DNA of 64,000 bases from Marinimicrobium hydrolyticum (GCF_030848505.1 NZ_JAVDDU010000008.1:1-64000), one strand, 5' to 3'; numbered from the stretch's first letter, positions 44,557 through 53,431 are shown. Notes: generated by a model from the sequence alone, not told the origin. Numbers and translations: made by a program.

Positions 44557-45870
44557 CTATAGAGTTTCGATCAGCATGGCGCCGGACTGGCCGCCACCGA
44601 TACACTCGGTCGCGATACCGCGTTTTAGGCCCTGACGATGCATGGCATTAATCAGATGAAGAACGATTCGGTTCCCGCTGGTACCCACTGGGTGACCGAG
44701 ACTGACCGCGCCACCATCCACGTTCAGCTTCTCCCGATCGATACGGCCGTAGGGCTCGTCTCGACCAAGCGCGAGTCGACTGAAGTCGGCATCGTCCCAG
44801 GCCGCCAGGCAAGCCAATACCTGTGTGGCGAAGGCTTCGTTCAGCTCCCATAGGTCAATGTCTTCAAGGCTAAACTTTCCGCGTTTAAGCAGTTCGCTGG
44901 CGCTGAGTACAGGGGCCAGGCCCATGATTTCAGGATCGAGTGCGGACCAATAACTGTCGGCAATGACGGCGCGGGGTTCAAGTTTGTATTTTTTAACCGC
45001 TTCCTCAGAGGCGAGAATTACCCACGACGCACCGTCGGTAATTTGCGAGCTATTACCGGCGGTCACCTTGCCGTAAGGGCGTTCGAACACCGGTTTAAGT
45101 GTGGACAAATGTTCCACCGAGCTGTCCGGGCGGACGCCGTCGTCGGAAGTGTACATTTTTCCATCCCGGCTGATTAAGGGCACGACTTCATTTTCCAGCC
45201 AGCCCTCTTTTTGCGCGCGCGCCAACCGGTGATGGCTGGACACGGCGTATTCGTCCGCCTGTGCGCGGGTCACATTAAACAGTTGGCCAATCACTTCAGC
45301 GGTTTGGCCCATATTCAATTCAACGATGGGATCCGTTAGGCCGCGCTCAAGGCCGATGACCGGTTTAAAATCGGCGGGGCGGAAGCGCGTTAAACTTCCC
45401 AGGCGCGAACCTATGCCTTTGGCGCGTTGAAAATCCGCAAGCCAATTGACGGCGTTTTGCTGTAGAAGGAGCGGGGAGTGGCTTAGCGCTTCAGCGCCGC
45501 CGGCCAGAATCAGGTCGGCGCCGCCATCGCGAATGTATTTGTACGCAGTGTCAATGGACTGCATGCCGGAGCCGCAGTTAATCTGTACCGTAAAGGCGGG
45601 CATAGCCTCGCCCATACCCAGGCGCAAGGCCGCGACGCGCGCGGGGTTCATCTCTTCAGAGATGACGTTGACGCAACCCAAAATGACTTGGTCGAAAACG
45701 TCGGGCGACAGATTATTCCGCATAATCAACGGACGCCCACATTGCACAGCCAAGTCGACGGGGGTAAAGGGACCGGGGCGCCCGCGGGCTTTCAGAAAGG
45801 GGGTGCGCGCACCATCAACGATATATACAGGCCGGTGTTCAGCCGGCTGGGATTGCGATTGACTCACCAT
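44557..45870 (-). CDS. fadI: FadI-type acetyl-CoA acyltransferase (3-ketoacyl-CoA thiolase)
   Basis: 437 residues, equal to FadI length. Thiolase residues are all present: acyl-accepting Cys99 (INCGSGMQS), His393 (LGHPVGTSG) and Cys423 (CIGGGQSGA). The N-terminal VYIVDGARTPFLKARG is typical of the FadI branch. It releases acetyl-CoA in the last step of each beta-oxidation cycle. First gene of the minus-strand fadI-fadJ-hydrolase operon; FadI/FadJ pairs are often linked to anaerobic fatty-acid breakdown, but that is not shown here. Confidence 0.88.
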   Translation of the reverse strand: MVSQSQSQPAEHRPVYIVDGARTPFLKARGRPGPFTPVDLAVQCGRPLIMRNNLSPDVFDQVILGCVNVISEEMNPARVAALRLGMGEAMPAFTVQINCGSGMQSIDTAYKYIRDGGADLILAGGAEALSHSPLLLQQNAVNWLADFQRAKGIGSRLGSLTRFRPADFKPVIGLERGLTDPIVELNMGQTAEVIGQLFNVTRAQADEYAVSSHHRLARAQKEGWLENEVVPLISRDGKMYTSDDGVRPDSSVEHLSTLKPVFERPYGKVTAGNSSQITDGASWVILASEEAVKKYKLEPRAVIADSYWSALDPEIMGLAPVLSASELLKRGKFSLEDIDLWELNEAFATQVLACLAAWDDADFSRLALGRDEPYGRIDREKLNVDGGAVSLGHPVGTSGNRIVLHLINAMHRQGLKRGIATECIGGGQSGAMLIETL

Positions 45871-45922
45871 GGATTAGCCTCTGCTGCCAAATGGCCGAAA
45901 AACCTACTAGACTGTATTCATC

Positions 45923-46045
45923 ACAGCATAAGGGTTCACTACAGCATAAGGCTTATCTGCGGTCCTGCCAACCGCAACCCAATCTCCATACCGATGTGCT
46001 CTGGTAGCAGGAATGGCTGCAACTTTTTGTAAGCTGGCATGCCAG
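45923..46045. promoter_or_regulatory. Short repeats upstream of fadI
   Basis: ACAGCATAAGG occurs at 45923-45933 and again at 45941-45951, 18 bases apart, in the upstream region of fadI; tandem sites on one face of the helix would fit a regulator. CTGGCATGCCAG (46034-46045) is a 12-bp perfect palindrome between fadI and the CBS gene. The binding proteins are unknown. Confidence 0.35.
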
Positions 46046-46101
46046 AGTACTGTAGCCCCTTCACAAGATGCAGGTTCCCACCGCGATTAAGGAGAAGAGC
46101 T

Positions 46102-46530
46102 ATGCAAGTCAAAGAGCTGATGACCGAGAGACCGGAATATATAGACGCCAATACCAGTATTCGCGATGCGGCCATGCGGATGATGGAAGAAGGCCGTGGC
46201 TTTGCTCCTGTCGCCGAGGGCGAAAAATTGGTTGGCATAGTAACGGATCGGGATATCGCGACCCGTGCCATGGTGAATGGAAAAACCCCGGACGACAAAG
46301 TCAGTACCGTCATGACCGCACAGGTCCTTTTCTGTTATGAGGATGAGGACATTAACGACATTTTGGCAAACATGCACCAGCAACACGTCCAGCGTTTGGT
46401 GGTGCTAAACAACGAAGAGAGCAAAGACTTTGTCGGCGTTGTCAGCCTGAGCGACATCGCTGAGCATTGTGGCGAAAAAGACTTCGATACCATGAAACGC
46501 ATCACCGATTGTTGCCGCGAATACCACTGA
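46102..46530 (+). CDS. Two-CBS-domain protein
   Basis: 142 residues from ATG 46102 with AAGGAG eight bases upstream; the frame is open from 46039, but that part is not CBS-like. Two CBS repeats: MQVKELMTERPEYIDANTSI...GFAPVAEGEKLVGIVTDRDI (about 1-60) and VSTVMTAQVLFCYEDEDIND...FVGVVSLSDIAEH (about 70-130). CBS pairs bind adenine nucleotides and act as energy sensors; stand-alone proteins like this are common and their partners mostly unknown. A GC hairpin follows the stop. Confidence 0.85.
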   Translation: MQVKELMTERPEYIDANTSIRDAAMRMMEEGRGFAPVAEGEKLVGIVTDRDIATRAMVNGKTPDDKVSTVMTAQVLFCYEDEDINDILANMHQQHVQRLVVLNNEESKDFVGVVSLSDIAEHCGEKDFDTMKRITDCCREYH

Positions 46531-46537
46531 TCCGTTC

Positions 46538-46556
46538 GGCCGCGCTCTGCGCGGCC
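46538..46556 (+). terminator. GC hairpin after the CBS gene (terminator-like)
   Basis: GGCCGCGC, loop TCT, GCGCGGCC: a perfect 8-bp stem eight bases after the CBS stop codon. The following sequence is C/T rich but lacks a clear T-run, so termination strength is uncertain. Confidence 0.5.
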
Positions 46557-46637
46557 AACCTCCTCATTCCTCCCTTTGCATTCGTTAAGCCCTGCTTTAT
46601 AGTTTTAGGGGTACGGCGAGCCGTCGTCCCCACGCTC

Positions 46638-46664
46638 GTCATTCCCGTGAAAGCGGGGATCCAT
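46638..46664. repeat. Short interspersed palindromic repeat
   Basis: GTCATTCCCGTGAAAGCGGGG followed by ATCCAT is the kind of short dispersed repeat found between genes in many proteobacteria; the ATTCCCG and CGGGGAT arms can pair. No second copy is obvious in this window. Confidence 0.5.
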
Positions 46665-46676
46665 ATATTCTTTTAA

Positions 46677-46725
46677 AAACAATTGTTTACGATACATTGT
46701 GAAGAAACCACATTAAACAATTGTT
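46677..46725 (+). promoter_or_regulatory. Two AACAATTGTT palindromes upstream of glpK
   Basis: AAACAATTGTTT (46677-46688) and AACAATTGTT (46716-46725) are perfect palindromes whose centres are 38 bp apart, 50-100 bp before glpK. Paired identical palindromes in a promoter region suggest a dimeric repressor. They do not match the GlpR operator I know from enterics; the AAAC-N4-GTTT form is loosely like TetR-type (for example PsrA) sites. Confidence 0.5.
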
Positions 46726-46776
46726 CAGTGAGTTGCCGACAATACCGCACCCGACTGACTTTAAGGAAAGCGTCCT

Positions 46777-48258
46777 ATGAGCCAATACATCCTCACCATT
46801 GACCAGGGCACCACCTCCAGCCGCGCCATCCTCTATACCCCGGACATGAAGGTAGTGGCGAGCGGGCAAGAGGAGTTTAAACAGCACTACCCGGACAATG
46901 GATGGGTTGAGCACGATCCAGAGGACATTTGGCAAACGGTGCTCCGCAGCTGCAAAAAAGCCATGGTAAAAGCCGGGGCAAGCGCCAGCGACGTACAGGG
47001 GATTGGCATCACCAATCAGCGCGAAACCACGGTAGTGTGGGACAAGCACAGCGGCGAGCCTGTTTGCCGGGCCATTGTTTGGCAGGATCGGCGCACCTCG
47101 GACATCTGCCGGGAGTTGCAAGAGCAGGGGCTTCTCTCCAAATTTCACAACAGCACCGGCTTGCGACTCGACCCCTACTTTTCCGGCACCAAACTCAAAT
47201 GGATTCTGGATAACGTCAAAGGCGCCCGCGAGCGGGCTGAAAAAGGTGATTTGCTGTTTGGCACAGTGGATACTTTTTTGCTCTGGCGTTTCAGCAAAGG
47301 ACAGGTGCACGCCACGGACGCAACCAACGCCTCGCGCACCCTGATGTTCAACATTCACAAGCAGGAGTGGGACCAGGAGCTGCTGGAAATCCTTGGCGTT
47401 CCGGCCAGCATGTTGCCGGAAGTAAAGGACAACGCTGCGGAATTTGGCCAATGCGACGCCGAATGGTTGGGCCGTGACATTCCCATTTGCAGCATGATTG
47501 GTGATCAGCATTCAGCCCTGGTGGGTCAAGCGTGTTTTAAACCCGGCATGATCAAAAGCACCTACGGTACCGGTTGTTTTGCGGTGGTGAACACGGGCGA
47601 CGAGATACGAGTGAGTGAAAACAACCTACTGACCACCGTGGGTTATCGTTTGCAGGGAAAAACCACCTACGCGTTGGAAGGCAGCATTTTCATGGCTGGA
47701 GCCATTATTCAATGGTTGCGCGACAGTTTGGGGCTGTTGGAAAAATCTTCCGATGCAGAGAAGCTGGCGGAATCCGTGCCGCACGATCAATCAGAGATCA
47801 TGGTCCCCGCCTTCACCGGGCTAGGAGCGCCTTATTGGGATCCTGACGCGCGCGCGGCAATCTTCGGTATGACCCGCGATACCGGTGCTAAGCAGCTAGT
47901 GGCCGCCGCAATCCACAGCGTGGCACTGCAGACGGAAGATCTCCTGCGAGCTATGGTGAAAGACGGCATTGAAGTAAAAACCTTGCGCGTTGACGGCGGC
48001 ATGGTAAAAAACCGCTGGTTCCTCCAAGCGCTTGCGTCCATTACAGCGGTTGAAACTGTCACCAGCAATACAGCGGAAGCCACCGCGCAAGGTGCGACCA
48101 TGCTGGCCGCGTTGCAGTTGGGGCATTACGACAGTTTGGAAGCAATGGAAAAATTGTGGGAAGCCAAAGAGCAGTACCAGCCCAAGCTGGAAGAGTCTAA
48201 GCGCGAAGACTTGTACCAGCGCTGGCAGTCAGCTGTGGCTAAGGTTCGATCTGAATAA
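46777..48258 (+). CDS. glpK: Glycerol kinase
   Basis: 493 residues, standard GlpK length. FGGY kinase signatures: ILTIDQGTTSSRAILY near the N-terminus, GITNQRETTVVWDKHSGEP, IVWQDRRTSDICRELQE, MFNIHKQEWDQELLEILGVP, GDQHSALVGQACFKPGMIKS, and PAFTGLGAPYWDPDARAAIF. It phosphorylates glycerol to glycerol-3-phosphate in the cytoplasm. AAGGAAAG precedes ATG 46777. No glpF, glpD or glpR is adjacent, so control may act through the palindromes upstream. Downstream is a structured repeat. Confidence 0.95.
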   Translation: MSQYILTIDQGTTSSRAILYTPDMKVVASGQEEFKQHYPDNGWVEHDPEDIWQTVLRSCKKAMVKAGASASDVQGIGITNQRETTVVWDKHSGEPVCRAIVWQDRRTSDICRELQEQGLLSKFHNSTGLRLDPYFSGTKLKWILDNVKGARERAEKGDLLFGTVDTFLLWRFSKGQVHATDATNASRTLMFNIHKQEWDQELLEILGVPASMLPEVKDNAAEFGQCDAEWLGRDIPICSMIGDQHSALVGQACFKPGMIKSTYGTGCFAVVNTGDEIRVSENNLLTTVGYRLQGKTTYALEGSIFMAGAIIQWLRDSLGLLEKSSDAEKLAESVPHDQSEIMVPAFTGLGAPYWDPDARAAIFGMTRDTGAKQLVAAAIHSVALQTEDLLRAMVKDGIEVKTLRVDGGMVKNRWFLQALASITAVETVTSNTAEATAQGATMLAALQLGHYDSLEAMEKLWEAKEQYQPKLEESKREDLYQRWQSAVAKVRSE

Positions 48259-48324
48259 GGGTTGGTAACGGATTCCTGCTTTCGCGCATTGCTGTCCGGA
48301 ATAGTTTTGAGTTGATGTCGGAGG

Positions 48325-48591
48325 TCGCCTCCGTTGCCGCAACTAAGGCATTCTTGTCTTTGAGTTTGAGAAAAGAATGCCATAGCCTGAGGCTACTGGG
48401 GGCGTGCAGGGTGAGTGTTCAGCAAGCCTCAAAAGAGGGACCTTTCGGCCGGCGCTCCGGTGAGGCAGTCCCCATGGACGACTCGCAGGGAAGCGAGGAG
48501 TGTCACGAAGCGCCGGGAGCGCGTAGGGACTGGGTTTACGACGTTTGCTGAACACTCACCCTGCGCGCCCCCGAGGGCTAGCTTACGAAGC
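48325..48591. repeat. Structured repeat element, arms type B, full interior
   Basis: Inverted arms at 48398-48425 and 48545-48572 pair over 28 bases with one mismatch (core GCAGGGTGAGTGTTCAGCAA). Inside, CCGGCGCT and AGCGCCGG, then CTCGC and GCGAG, can pair in nested order, giving one long branched hairpin. A separate GGCATTCTT/AAGAATGCC hairpin (48348-48380) precedes it. The interior equals that of the 40136-40294 element in reverse. It lies between convergent glpK and the AI-2E permease gene. Confidence 0.78.
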
Positions 48592-48616
48592 ACTCTAATT
48601 CGATTTCCCATGTAGA

Positions 48617-49642
48617 CTAACGCCGTTTAGCTTTATCGCTCAACAAAATCCCCAACCACTGAGTCTGCGCACTGGACTCCAGCGCCAGCTTGACGATCAT
48701 GGTGAGCAGGATCGATAAGAGCATACCCACCGGACCAAACACCCAGCCCCAAATTAACAAGGAAATCAGTACGACGATCGGAGACAGGCCAAGCGTTTGG
48801 CCCATCAGGCGTGGTTCAATAATGCTCCCGATCAGCACATTGGGCACCAGGTAAATGATTACCACGATGACCGCCTCGCTGAAGCCCAAGCCGAGTAGGG
48901 CGATCAACACCGCCGGTACCGCCGCAATGATCGAACCGATGGTGGGAATAAAATTCAACAAGCCGGCCAGAATGCCCCACAGAATCGCAAAATCCACACC
49001 CACAATCGACAACCCGGTGCCGATGATAGCGCCCGTGATGATACTGGTGGTGGTTTTGACAGCGAGATACCGGTTCACAGAGCGCAGAAAATGACGCGTC
49101 CGCACTTGGGCGCGCCGTTTGCTCGGAAAGGCTGCTTTGAATTTATCTGGCAGGGTGCGCTCTTCCAGAAGAATAAACATAAACGCTAGCAAGACGAAAA
49201 ATAAATACGCCGTAAACTGCCCAACACCCCTGGCCAACATGCGCGCAACTTCGGTAATCGTGGCCGTATCGACCATAAATCCTTGCGGAATAAACTCCTG
49301 GGGGACGCCTCGCGCCTGGGCGTAGCTTTGTATTCCCGCAATCATCGCGGCCATGCGTTCTTGATACAAAGGCGCTTGCAATGCCAAATCTTCCACGGCG
49401 CTGCGAATCGCCAAAAACAACAAAAAGAAGCTCAGGCCCACACCCACAAACAGCACCAGTAGAGCCACGGCCGCCGGCAGGCCCTTGCGCCGCATCCAGG
49501 TCAGGGGCGGAATACAAATAATGGCCATAAACGAGGCTAACAAAAACGGCGTAATTATGTGGCTAATGGATCGCAACCCGGCGAGGATGATAACCACCGC
49601 CGCAGCGCCAAAAAGCCACAGCCAAGCGTTGTTGTTTTGCAT
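48617..49642 (-). CDS. AI-2E family transporter (PerM-like)
   Basis: 341 residues from ATG 49642 (AAAGG eight bases upstream; the longer frame is rejected because it overlaps the divergent gene's leader). About seven or eight membrane helices; family landmarks are WLFGAAAVVIILAGLRSISH, LLASFMAIICIPPLTWMRRK, GILAGLLNFIPTIGSIIAAV and NVLIGSIIEPRLMGQTLGLS. Members export or exchange varied small molecules; despite the name, AI-2 transport should not be assumed. Divergent from the DUF427 gene. Confidence 0.82.
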   Translation of the reverse strand: MQNNNAWLWLFGAAAVVIILAGLRSISHIITPFLLASFMAIICIPPLTWMRRKGLPAAVALLVLFVGVGLSFFLLFLAIRSAVEDLALQAPLYQERMAAMIAGIQSYAQARGVPQEFIPQGFMVDTATITEVARMLARGVGQFTAYLFFVLLAFMFILLEERTLPDKFKAAFPSKRRAQVRTRHFLRSVNRYLAVKTTTSIITGAIIGTGLSIVGVDFAILWGILAGLLNFIPTIGSIIAAVPAVLIALLGLGFSEAVIVVIIYLVPNVLIGSIIEPRLMGQTLGLSPIVVLISLLIWGWVFGPVGMLLSILLTMIVKLALESSAQTQWLGILLSDKAKRR

Positions 49643-49767
49643 TGAATACCTTTCCCCAATGTGAAGCCGGGCAGCGCCGGTGTGCGGGGATTGTAACAAA
49701 TAATGCGCCTGACGGAAGAATCGCCCAAAGGGAACCCAGCCAACCTGTACTGAGTCCCAGAACCTAT

Positions 49768-50172
49768 ATGACAGGAGGCACCATAAGCCGATCACCTGGC
49801 CACCAAAAGTGGCCTCAGCATCGTGTTGAAGAAGAACCCATTTCCCGCTGCGTGCAGGTGGAGGCGCTGGGCGAGTTGATTGCTGAATCCACGAGAGCCA
49901 TTCAAGTGCGCGAAGACCGGCAACCCGTTCGCTACTACATCCCTAATGAGGATGTTCGGTTGGATAAGCTAGAGGAATCCGGTACCACGACCCGCTGCCC
50001 GTTCAAGAGCAGGGCGCGCTATTACAATTTGCACTTGAATGGGGGCGTGCGGGAAGATGCGGCTTGGAGTTACGACGCGCCCTACGAAGAGCACGCCAAG
50101 CTCCAGGGTTGTATCGCCTTTCATGATGAATTGCCGGCCTTGCGTGTTACGCTCAAAGACGCTTCCCGCTAG
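49768..50172 (+). CDS. DUF427 domain protein
   Basis: 134 residues from ATG 49768; the frame is open further left but there it overlaps the divergent transporter's leader. The DUF427 core is clear: VQVEALGELIAESTRAIQVR, PVRYYIPNEDVRLDKLEESG, TRCPFKSRARYYNLHL and the later AWSYDAPYEEHAKLQGCIAF. Small beta-rich cytoplasmic domain of unknown function. It converges on the rnk-like gene; a 9-bp hairpin spans the junction. Confidence 0.8.
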   Translation: MTGGTISRSPGHQKWPQHRVEEEPISRCVQVEALGELIAESTRAIQVREDRQPVRYYIPNEDVRLDKLEESGTTTRCPFKSRARYYNLHLNGGVREDAAWSYDAPYEEHAKLQGCIAFHDELPALRVTLKDASR

Positions 50173-50173
50173 C

Positions 50174-50209
50174 CGGCTTGATGAATTAGGCCTCAATCGA
50201 ATCAAGCCG
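50174..50209. terminator. Hairpin between the convergent DUF427 and rnk-like genes
   Basis: CGGCTTGAT (50174-50182) and ATCAAGCCG (50201-50209) form a perfect 9-bp stem with an 18-base loop, overlapping the last codons of the rnk-like gene. It could help end transcription from both sides; no T-run is present. Confidence 0.4.
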
Positions 50210-50560
50210 CACGAGCGTTGTCTTTTGGCCGTTCACCGGCCACTCAATCTCTTGGCCGACCGAAAGTCCGATCAGCGCACTGCCCACCGGCGTAAGGACT
50301 GAAAGCGTATCGTCACCTGTGGTTTCGTGGGGGTACACGAGCCTGTAAGTAAACGTTCTATTGGTCGATAAAATTGTAAAAGTGACTTTAGAATGCATGG
50401 TCACAACATTCGGCGGCACTTGCTCGCGTTCTACAATAGCCGCGCGCTCCAACTCATCCATCAGCCTTTCAGACGCCGGACTATCCGGCATAGATTCCAG
50501 CAGAGCGTACAGGCGCGCATAATCATCGGATGACACTGTGACTTCGGGCTTCGCCAACAT
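50186..50560 (-). CDS. rnk: Rnk/GreA-GreB C-terminal domain regulator
   Basis: 124 residues. A short N-terminal coiled coil (DDYARLYALLESMPDSPASE to LMDELERAAIV) is followed by the GreA/GreB C-terminal fold: VTMHSKVTFTILSTNRTFTY, VYPHETTGDDTLSVLTPVGS and ALIGLSVGQEIEWPV. Rnk proteins bind RNA polymerase but lack the long coiled coil needed for transcript cleavage. GAGG stands before ATG 50560. Stands alone. Confidence 0.8.
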   Translation of the reverse strand: MLAKPEVTVSSDDYARLYALLESMPDSPASERLMDELERAAIVEREQVPPNVVTMHSKVTFTILSTNRTFTYRLVYPHETTGDDTLSVLTPVGSALIGLSVGQEIEWPVNGQKTTLVRLDSIEA

Positions 50561-50929
50561 AAATATTTCCTCTTACTAAATACGTTACATAGGTTAAAAA
50601 CAATGCTTGACGTGATACGGAAATTTCCGGCTCGACGTGGCCTTGGCACTGTTATGGGTTTTTTCTGAACATTTAGCGGGAGCGCTGGGGCGATTAAGGA
50701 AAGCCCCTAATCGCCCCTAGAAAAGAAAGGCGCGAACGACGAACGCCCGACCGTAACTCGGGAGAGAAAGATTGTTGAATTTAACGAAGAAAGTACGCAT
50801 GCCTATTTTATAGCACGAACCAGGCAGGGTAGCCAGAGCCTTTTTTCCGCCAGTAGCGCAAATAAGTAACAGAGGAGCTCGGTAGCCAGCCAGCTCGCTA
50901 GATAATACTTTAGAGCCAATTCAACATAC
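50561..50929. other. Intergenic region with a strong inverted repeat
   Basis: GGGGCGATTA (50687-50696) and TAATCGCCCC (50708-50717) form a perfect 10-bp stem with an 11-base loop. It lies beyond the TonB receptor's 3' end and upstream of the rnk-like gene on the same strand, so it may end receptor transcription or shield rnk. The rest holds no recognisable gene. Confidence 0.5.
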
Positions 50930-53227
50930 CTAAAGTCGGTAAGCCAGACTCAGGTACAAAGTACGCCCGGGCCAGGGATGTGCCACATAAGTAATTTCAT
51001 TGGTGACGTTGTCCACACCGAAACTGGCGCGCAGATTGTCCGTTAAAGTGTAGTTGGTTCGAAGGCCAATCCGGGTGTAGGCATCTTGGGCTCCGTAAAC
51101 GTCCCGAATGGTGTCGTCATTCTGAATTCGGCCGTAGGAATTGCTCGCATACTGTAGGCTGATACCCGCATTCCAATCTTCCGTTAGGTGGTAGGTGGCC
51201 AATAGATTGGTACGCCACTTTGGCATACGCGGGTACCTATTACCTTCCCAATCGGGGTTGCTGGCGTTTTCTGTAATCTCCGCGTGGGTATAGGCCACGT
51301 TAAAACGCACATCCAAGTTGGACAGAAACATGCCGTACTGGTTGGCGATAAACTCGATGCCGTGAACCTGCGTTTCATCCAGAGGCACAAAGGTGTTTAC
51401 CGAAACACCGTCGTTCGGGCCGCCAACAATCGTTGTGCTTTGAGATTCGATGGCATTTTTCACGGTTTCCTGAAAGAGATTGAGGCGTAGATAGCCGCCG
51501 GAGATGGTTTTGTCGAACATCAAGTTATGGTGGAGGCCTTTTTCGGCCTCCAGGTCTGGATTGGCTTCATTGATGCGGTTGTACGCCTGGTACTGGCGGA
51601 ACAGCTCTTCCACAATGGGAAAGCGGTAGGCTCTGGCGACCGAGTATCGAACCAGCCAGGAATCCGCCGGGCGGTAACCAACGGAGAGCTTCGGAGATAG
51701 CTTGGCGTCGTCAGAACGCGGCGCTGTCACCAAGTCCAATTCTTGCGTAGTCGTGTTGTACTCGCTGTAGTAACCGTCACGACTCTGGAATTCTTCGTAG
51801 CGTAGCCCGAAAGATGCGTCCCACTGGCGCGAAATAGCCCAGTTCGCCTGGCTGAACAGGGCGTTGATTTCGGTTTGCCCGCCGAAGCGGCTTCTAAAGG
51901 CACCGCGTTCGTACGCTAAATAGTCCGGCGAGTCGTATACGTCCAAGTTGAGCCGGTAACTTTCATGGCGCACACCGCTGACCAGCTCCAGTCCCTCCAG
52001 CCCTAAGTCTTGCACCGTCATCTTAATCTCTGCGGTTTGCCAACCGCTGTCATCATAGGCGGATATCTGCCCCTCGCTAGTGTGATTGGCGTCTTCGAGG
52101 TGGAATAGGGAAGTGCGCTCTACATCTTTAAGGATATCGAAGTGATTAAGGTTGGTCTCCAGGCGCACTCGCTCAGTCAGTGCGCCCTTCAAGCGCAGTC
52201 CAAGTGATAGAGTGTCTCGGTTGAGTTTACTTTCGCTTAAGTTGGAAGAATCGAAAGAAAACCGGTAACCGTCCTGTAGCAGATCGTTGCCAGACCAAAC
52301 GGTGTTGCCCTGAGCATCGGTAATGTATGAATTGGGGAGGGCGCTGGATCGGCGGTCTTCGAACGCGGCGTTAAAGAGCGTTTGCCACTGCCCGAAATCG
52401 TAAGCGAGCTTAAATTTTACGTTATCGGTGCTGGTGTTGACCGAGCCACTATCGCCGTACCACAGCTGTTCGCGGGCGCGTGTATCCAATCCATGAATGC
52501 CGCCTTCAACCGTACTTGCGCCACTCGTGGGGATTGGGTTGGCGCCAAGAAAGTTTTGTGGCTGAGACTCATTTTCCAGGCGGTTGTAGGATAGGTAATA
52601 GCTCAGATTGCCGACTTTGTCTCCATAAGAAACAAAACCTTTATGGCCATTCAAGTGATCGTCGAAGGCGTAATCTGAAAATTGTTGGCTAAAAAACGTG
52701 CCTTCAGCGTAAAACTCACGCTTCTGCGGAATACCGGTTTCAATAAGCACCACACCGCCCATGGCGTTGCCGCTGTACTCGGCGGAGAAGGGCCCATAGA
52801 GCACCTCAACCCGCTCGATCTCACTGGCGGACACCATGGTCCAGCGGGGCGCGCCGCTCCAGCGAGACTGAAGCAAATAGTGCAGGGGGACGCCATCCGC
52901 GAAGACCATAGCGCGGGAGGTTTGAAACATGTTGGAACCGCGCATACCCAGAGTGCCATTGGCGTCGCCAATAAAGCGCCGACGAATAACTAGACTAGGT
53001 TCATACTTCACCAGATCTTCGGTGGTGGTGGCATTGATGGCCTGCATGTCCTCAGGAAGCAGGACGCTGGTGGGAGTGTTGTAGCCAGCCTCATGGACGG
53101 ACTGAGCCGTACCCCATACGTGGACTTCTTCCAACAACCGGTCAGGCCGGAAATCGTGATCGGCCTTAACGACGGATGCTCCCCCTGCAACGATGACCAG
53201 CACTACCAGAAACGCCGGAACCCGCAT
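50930..53227 (-). CDS. TonB-dependent outer-membrane receptor
   Basis: 765 residues. Signal peptide (about 1-22), a TonB-box-like EEVHVWG near residue 33, then the plug: TSVLLPEDMQAINATTTEDL, LGMRGSNMFQTSRAMVFADG, SEIERVEVLYGPFSAEYSGN-AMGGVVLIET. The remainder is the 22-strand barrel, ending in an aromatic C-terminus (YLSLAYRL). The closest resemblance is to siderophore/vitamin-type or copper receptors; the ligand cannot be read from sequence. It is divergent from the P1B ATPase gene, sharing a 204-bp promoter region with an FNR-type site, which makes metal uptake an attractive guess. Confidence 0.88.
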   Translation of the reverse strand: MRVPAFLVVLVIVAGGASVVKADHDFRPDRLLEEVHVWGTAQSVHEAGYNTPTSVLLPEDMQAINATTTEDLVKYEPSLVIRRRFIGDANGTLGMRGSNMFQTSRAMVFADGVPLHYLLQSRWSGAPRWTMVSASEIERVEVLYGPFSAEYSGNAMGGVVLIETGIPQKREFYAEGTFFSQQFSDYAFDDHLNGHKGFVSYGDKVGNLSYYLSYNRLENESQPQNFLGANPIPTSGASTVEGGIHGLDTRAREQLWYGDSGSVNTSTDNVKFKLAYDFGQWQTLFNAAFEDRRSSALPNSYITDAQGNTVWSGNDLLQDGYRFSFDSSNLSESKLNRDTLSLGLRLKGALTERVRLETNLNHFDILKDVERTSLFHLEDANHTSEGQISAYDDSGWQTAEIKMTVQDLGLEGLELVSGVRHESYRLNLDVYDSPDYLAYERGAFRSRFGGQTEINALFSQANWAISRQWDASFGLRYEEFQSRDGYYSEYNTTTQELDLVTAPRSDDAKLSPKLSVGYRPADSWLVRYSVARAYRFPIVEELFRQYQAYNRINEANPDLEAEKGLHHNLMFDKTISGGYLRLNLFQETVKNAIESQSTTIVGGPNDGVSVNTFVPLDETQVHGIEFIANQYGMFLSNLDVRFNVAYTHAEITENASNPDWEGNRYPRMPKWRTNLLATYHLTEDWNAGISLQYASNSYGRIQNDDTIRDVYGAQDAYTRIGLRTNYTLTDNLRASFGVDNVTNEITYVAHPWPGRTLYLSLAYRL

Positions 53228-53351
53228 TCAATTCCCCTACCTGAACTTCAATGAAAACTCTGGGACCAATAGACATTTCGTCTCATGTCGCCGCATTGTC
53301 GCACTGTTTAGGCCAGCGCGGGAGTCACCCAGAGGGGTTATGCCGCGATGC

Positions 53352-53365
53352 TTGATATAAGTCAA
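53352..53365 (+). promoter_or_regulatory. FNR/Anr-type box upstream of the P1B ATPase
   Basis: TTGAT, four bases, GTCAA matches the FNR/Anr consensus TTGAT-N4-(A/G)TCAA. Its centre is about 41 bases before the position expected from a -10-like TACTGT at 53387-53392, the spacing of FNR-activated class II promoters. The ATPase start is at 53432. Oxygen control of the ATPase is therefore likely; an effect on the divergent receptor gene is possible. Confidence 0.6.
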
Positions 53366-53431
53366 TATAAAGTCGGGGTGGTAAGGTACTGTATAGGTAC
53401 TCGAACAGGCAGACACGTTTAGGGAAAAGCC

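Noticed and set aside
50687-50717. The 10-bp inverted repeat as a riboswitch of the rnk-like gene.
   Set aside because: Simple stem without conserved riboswitch features; a terminator or boundary role is simpler.
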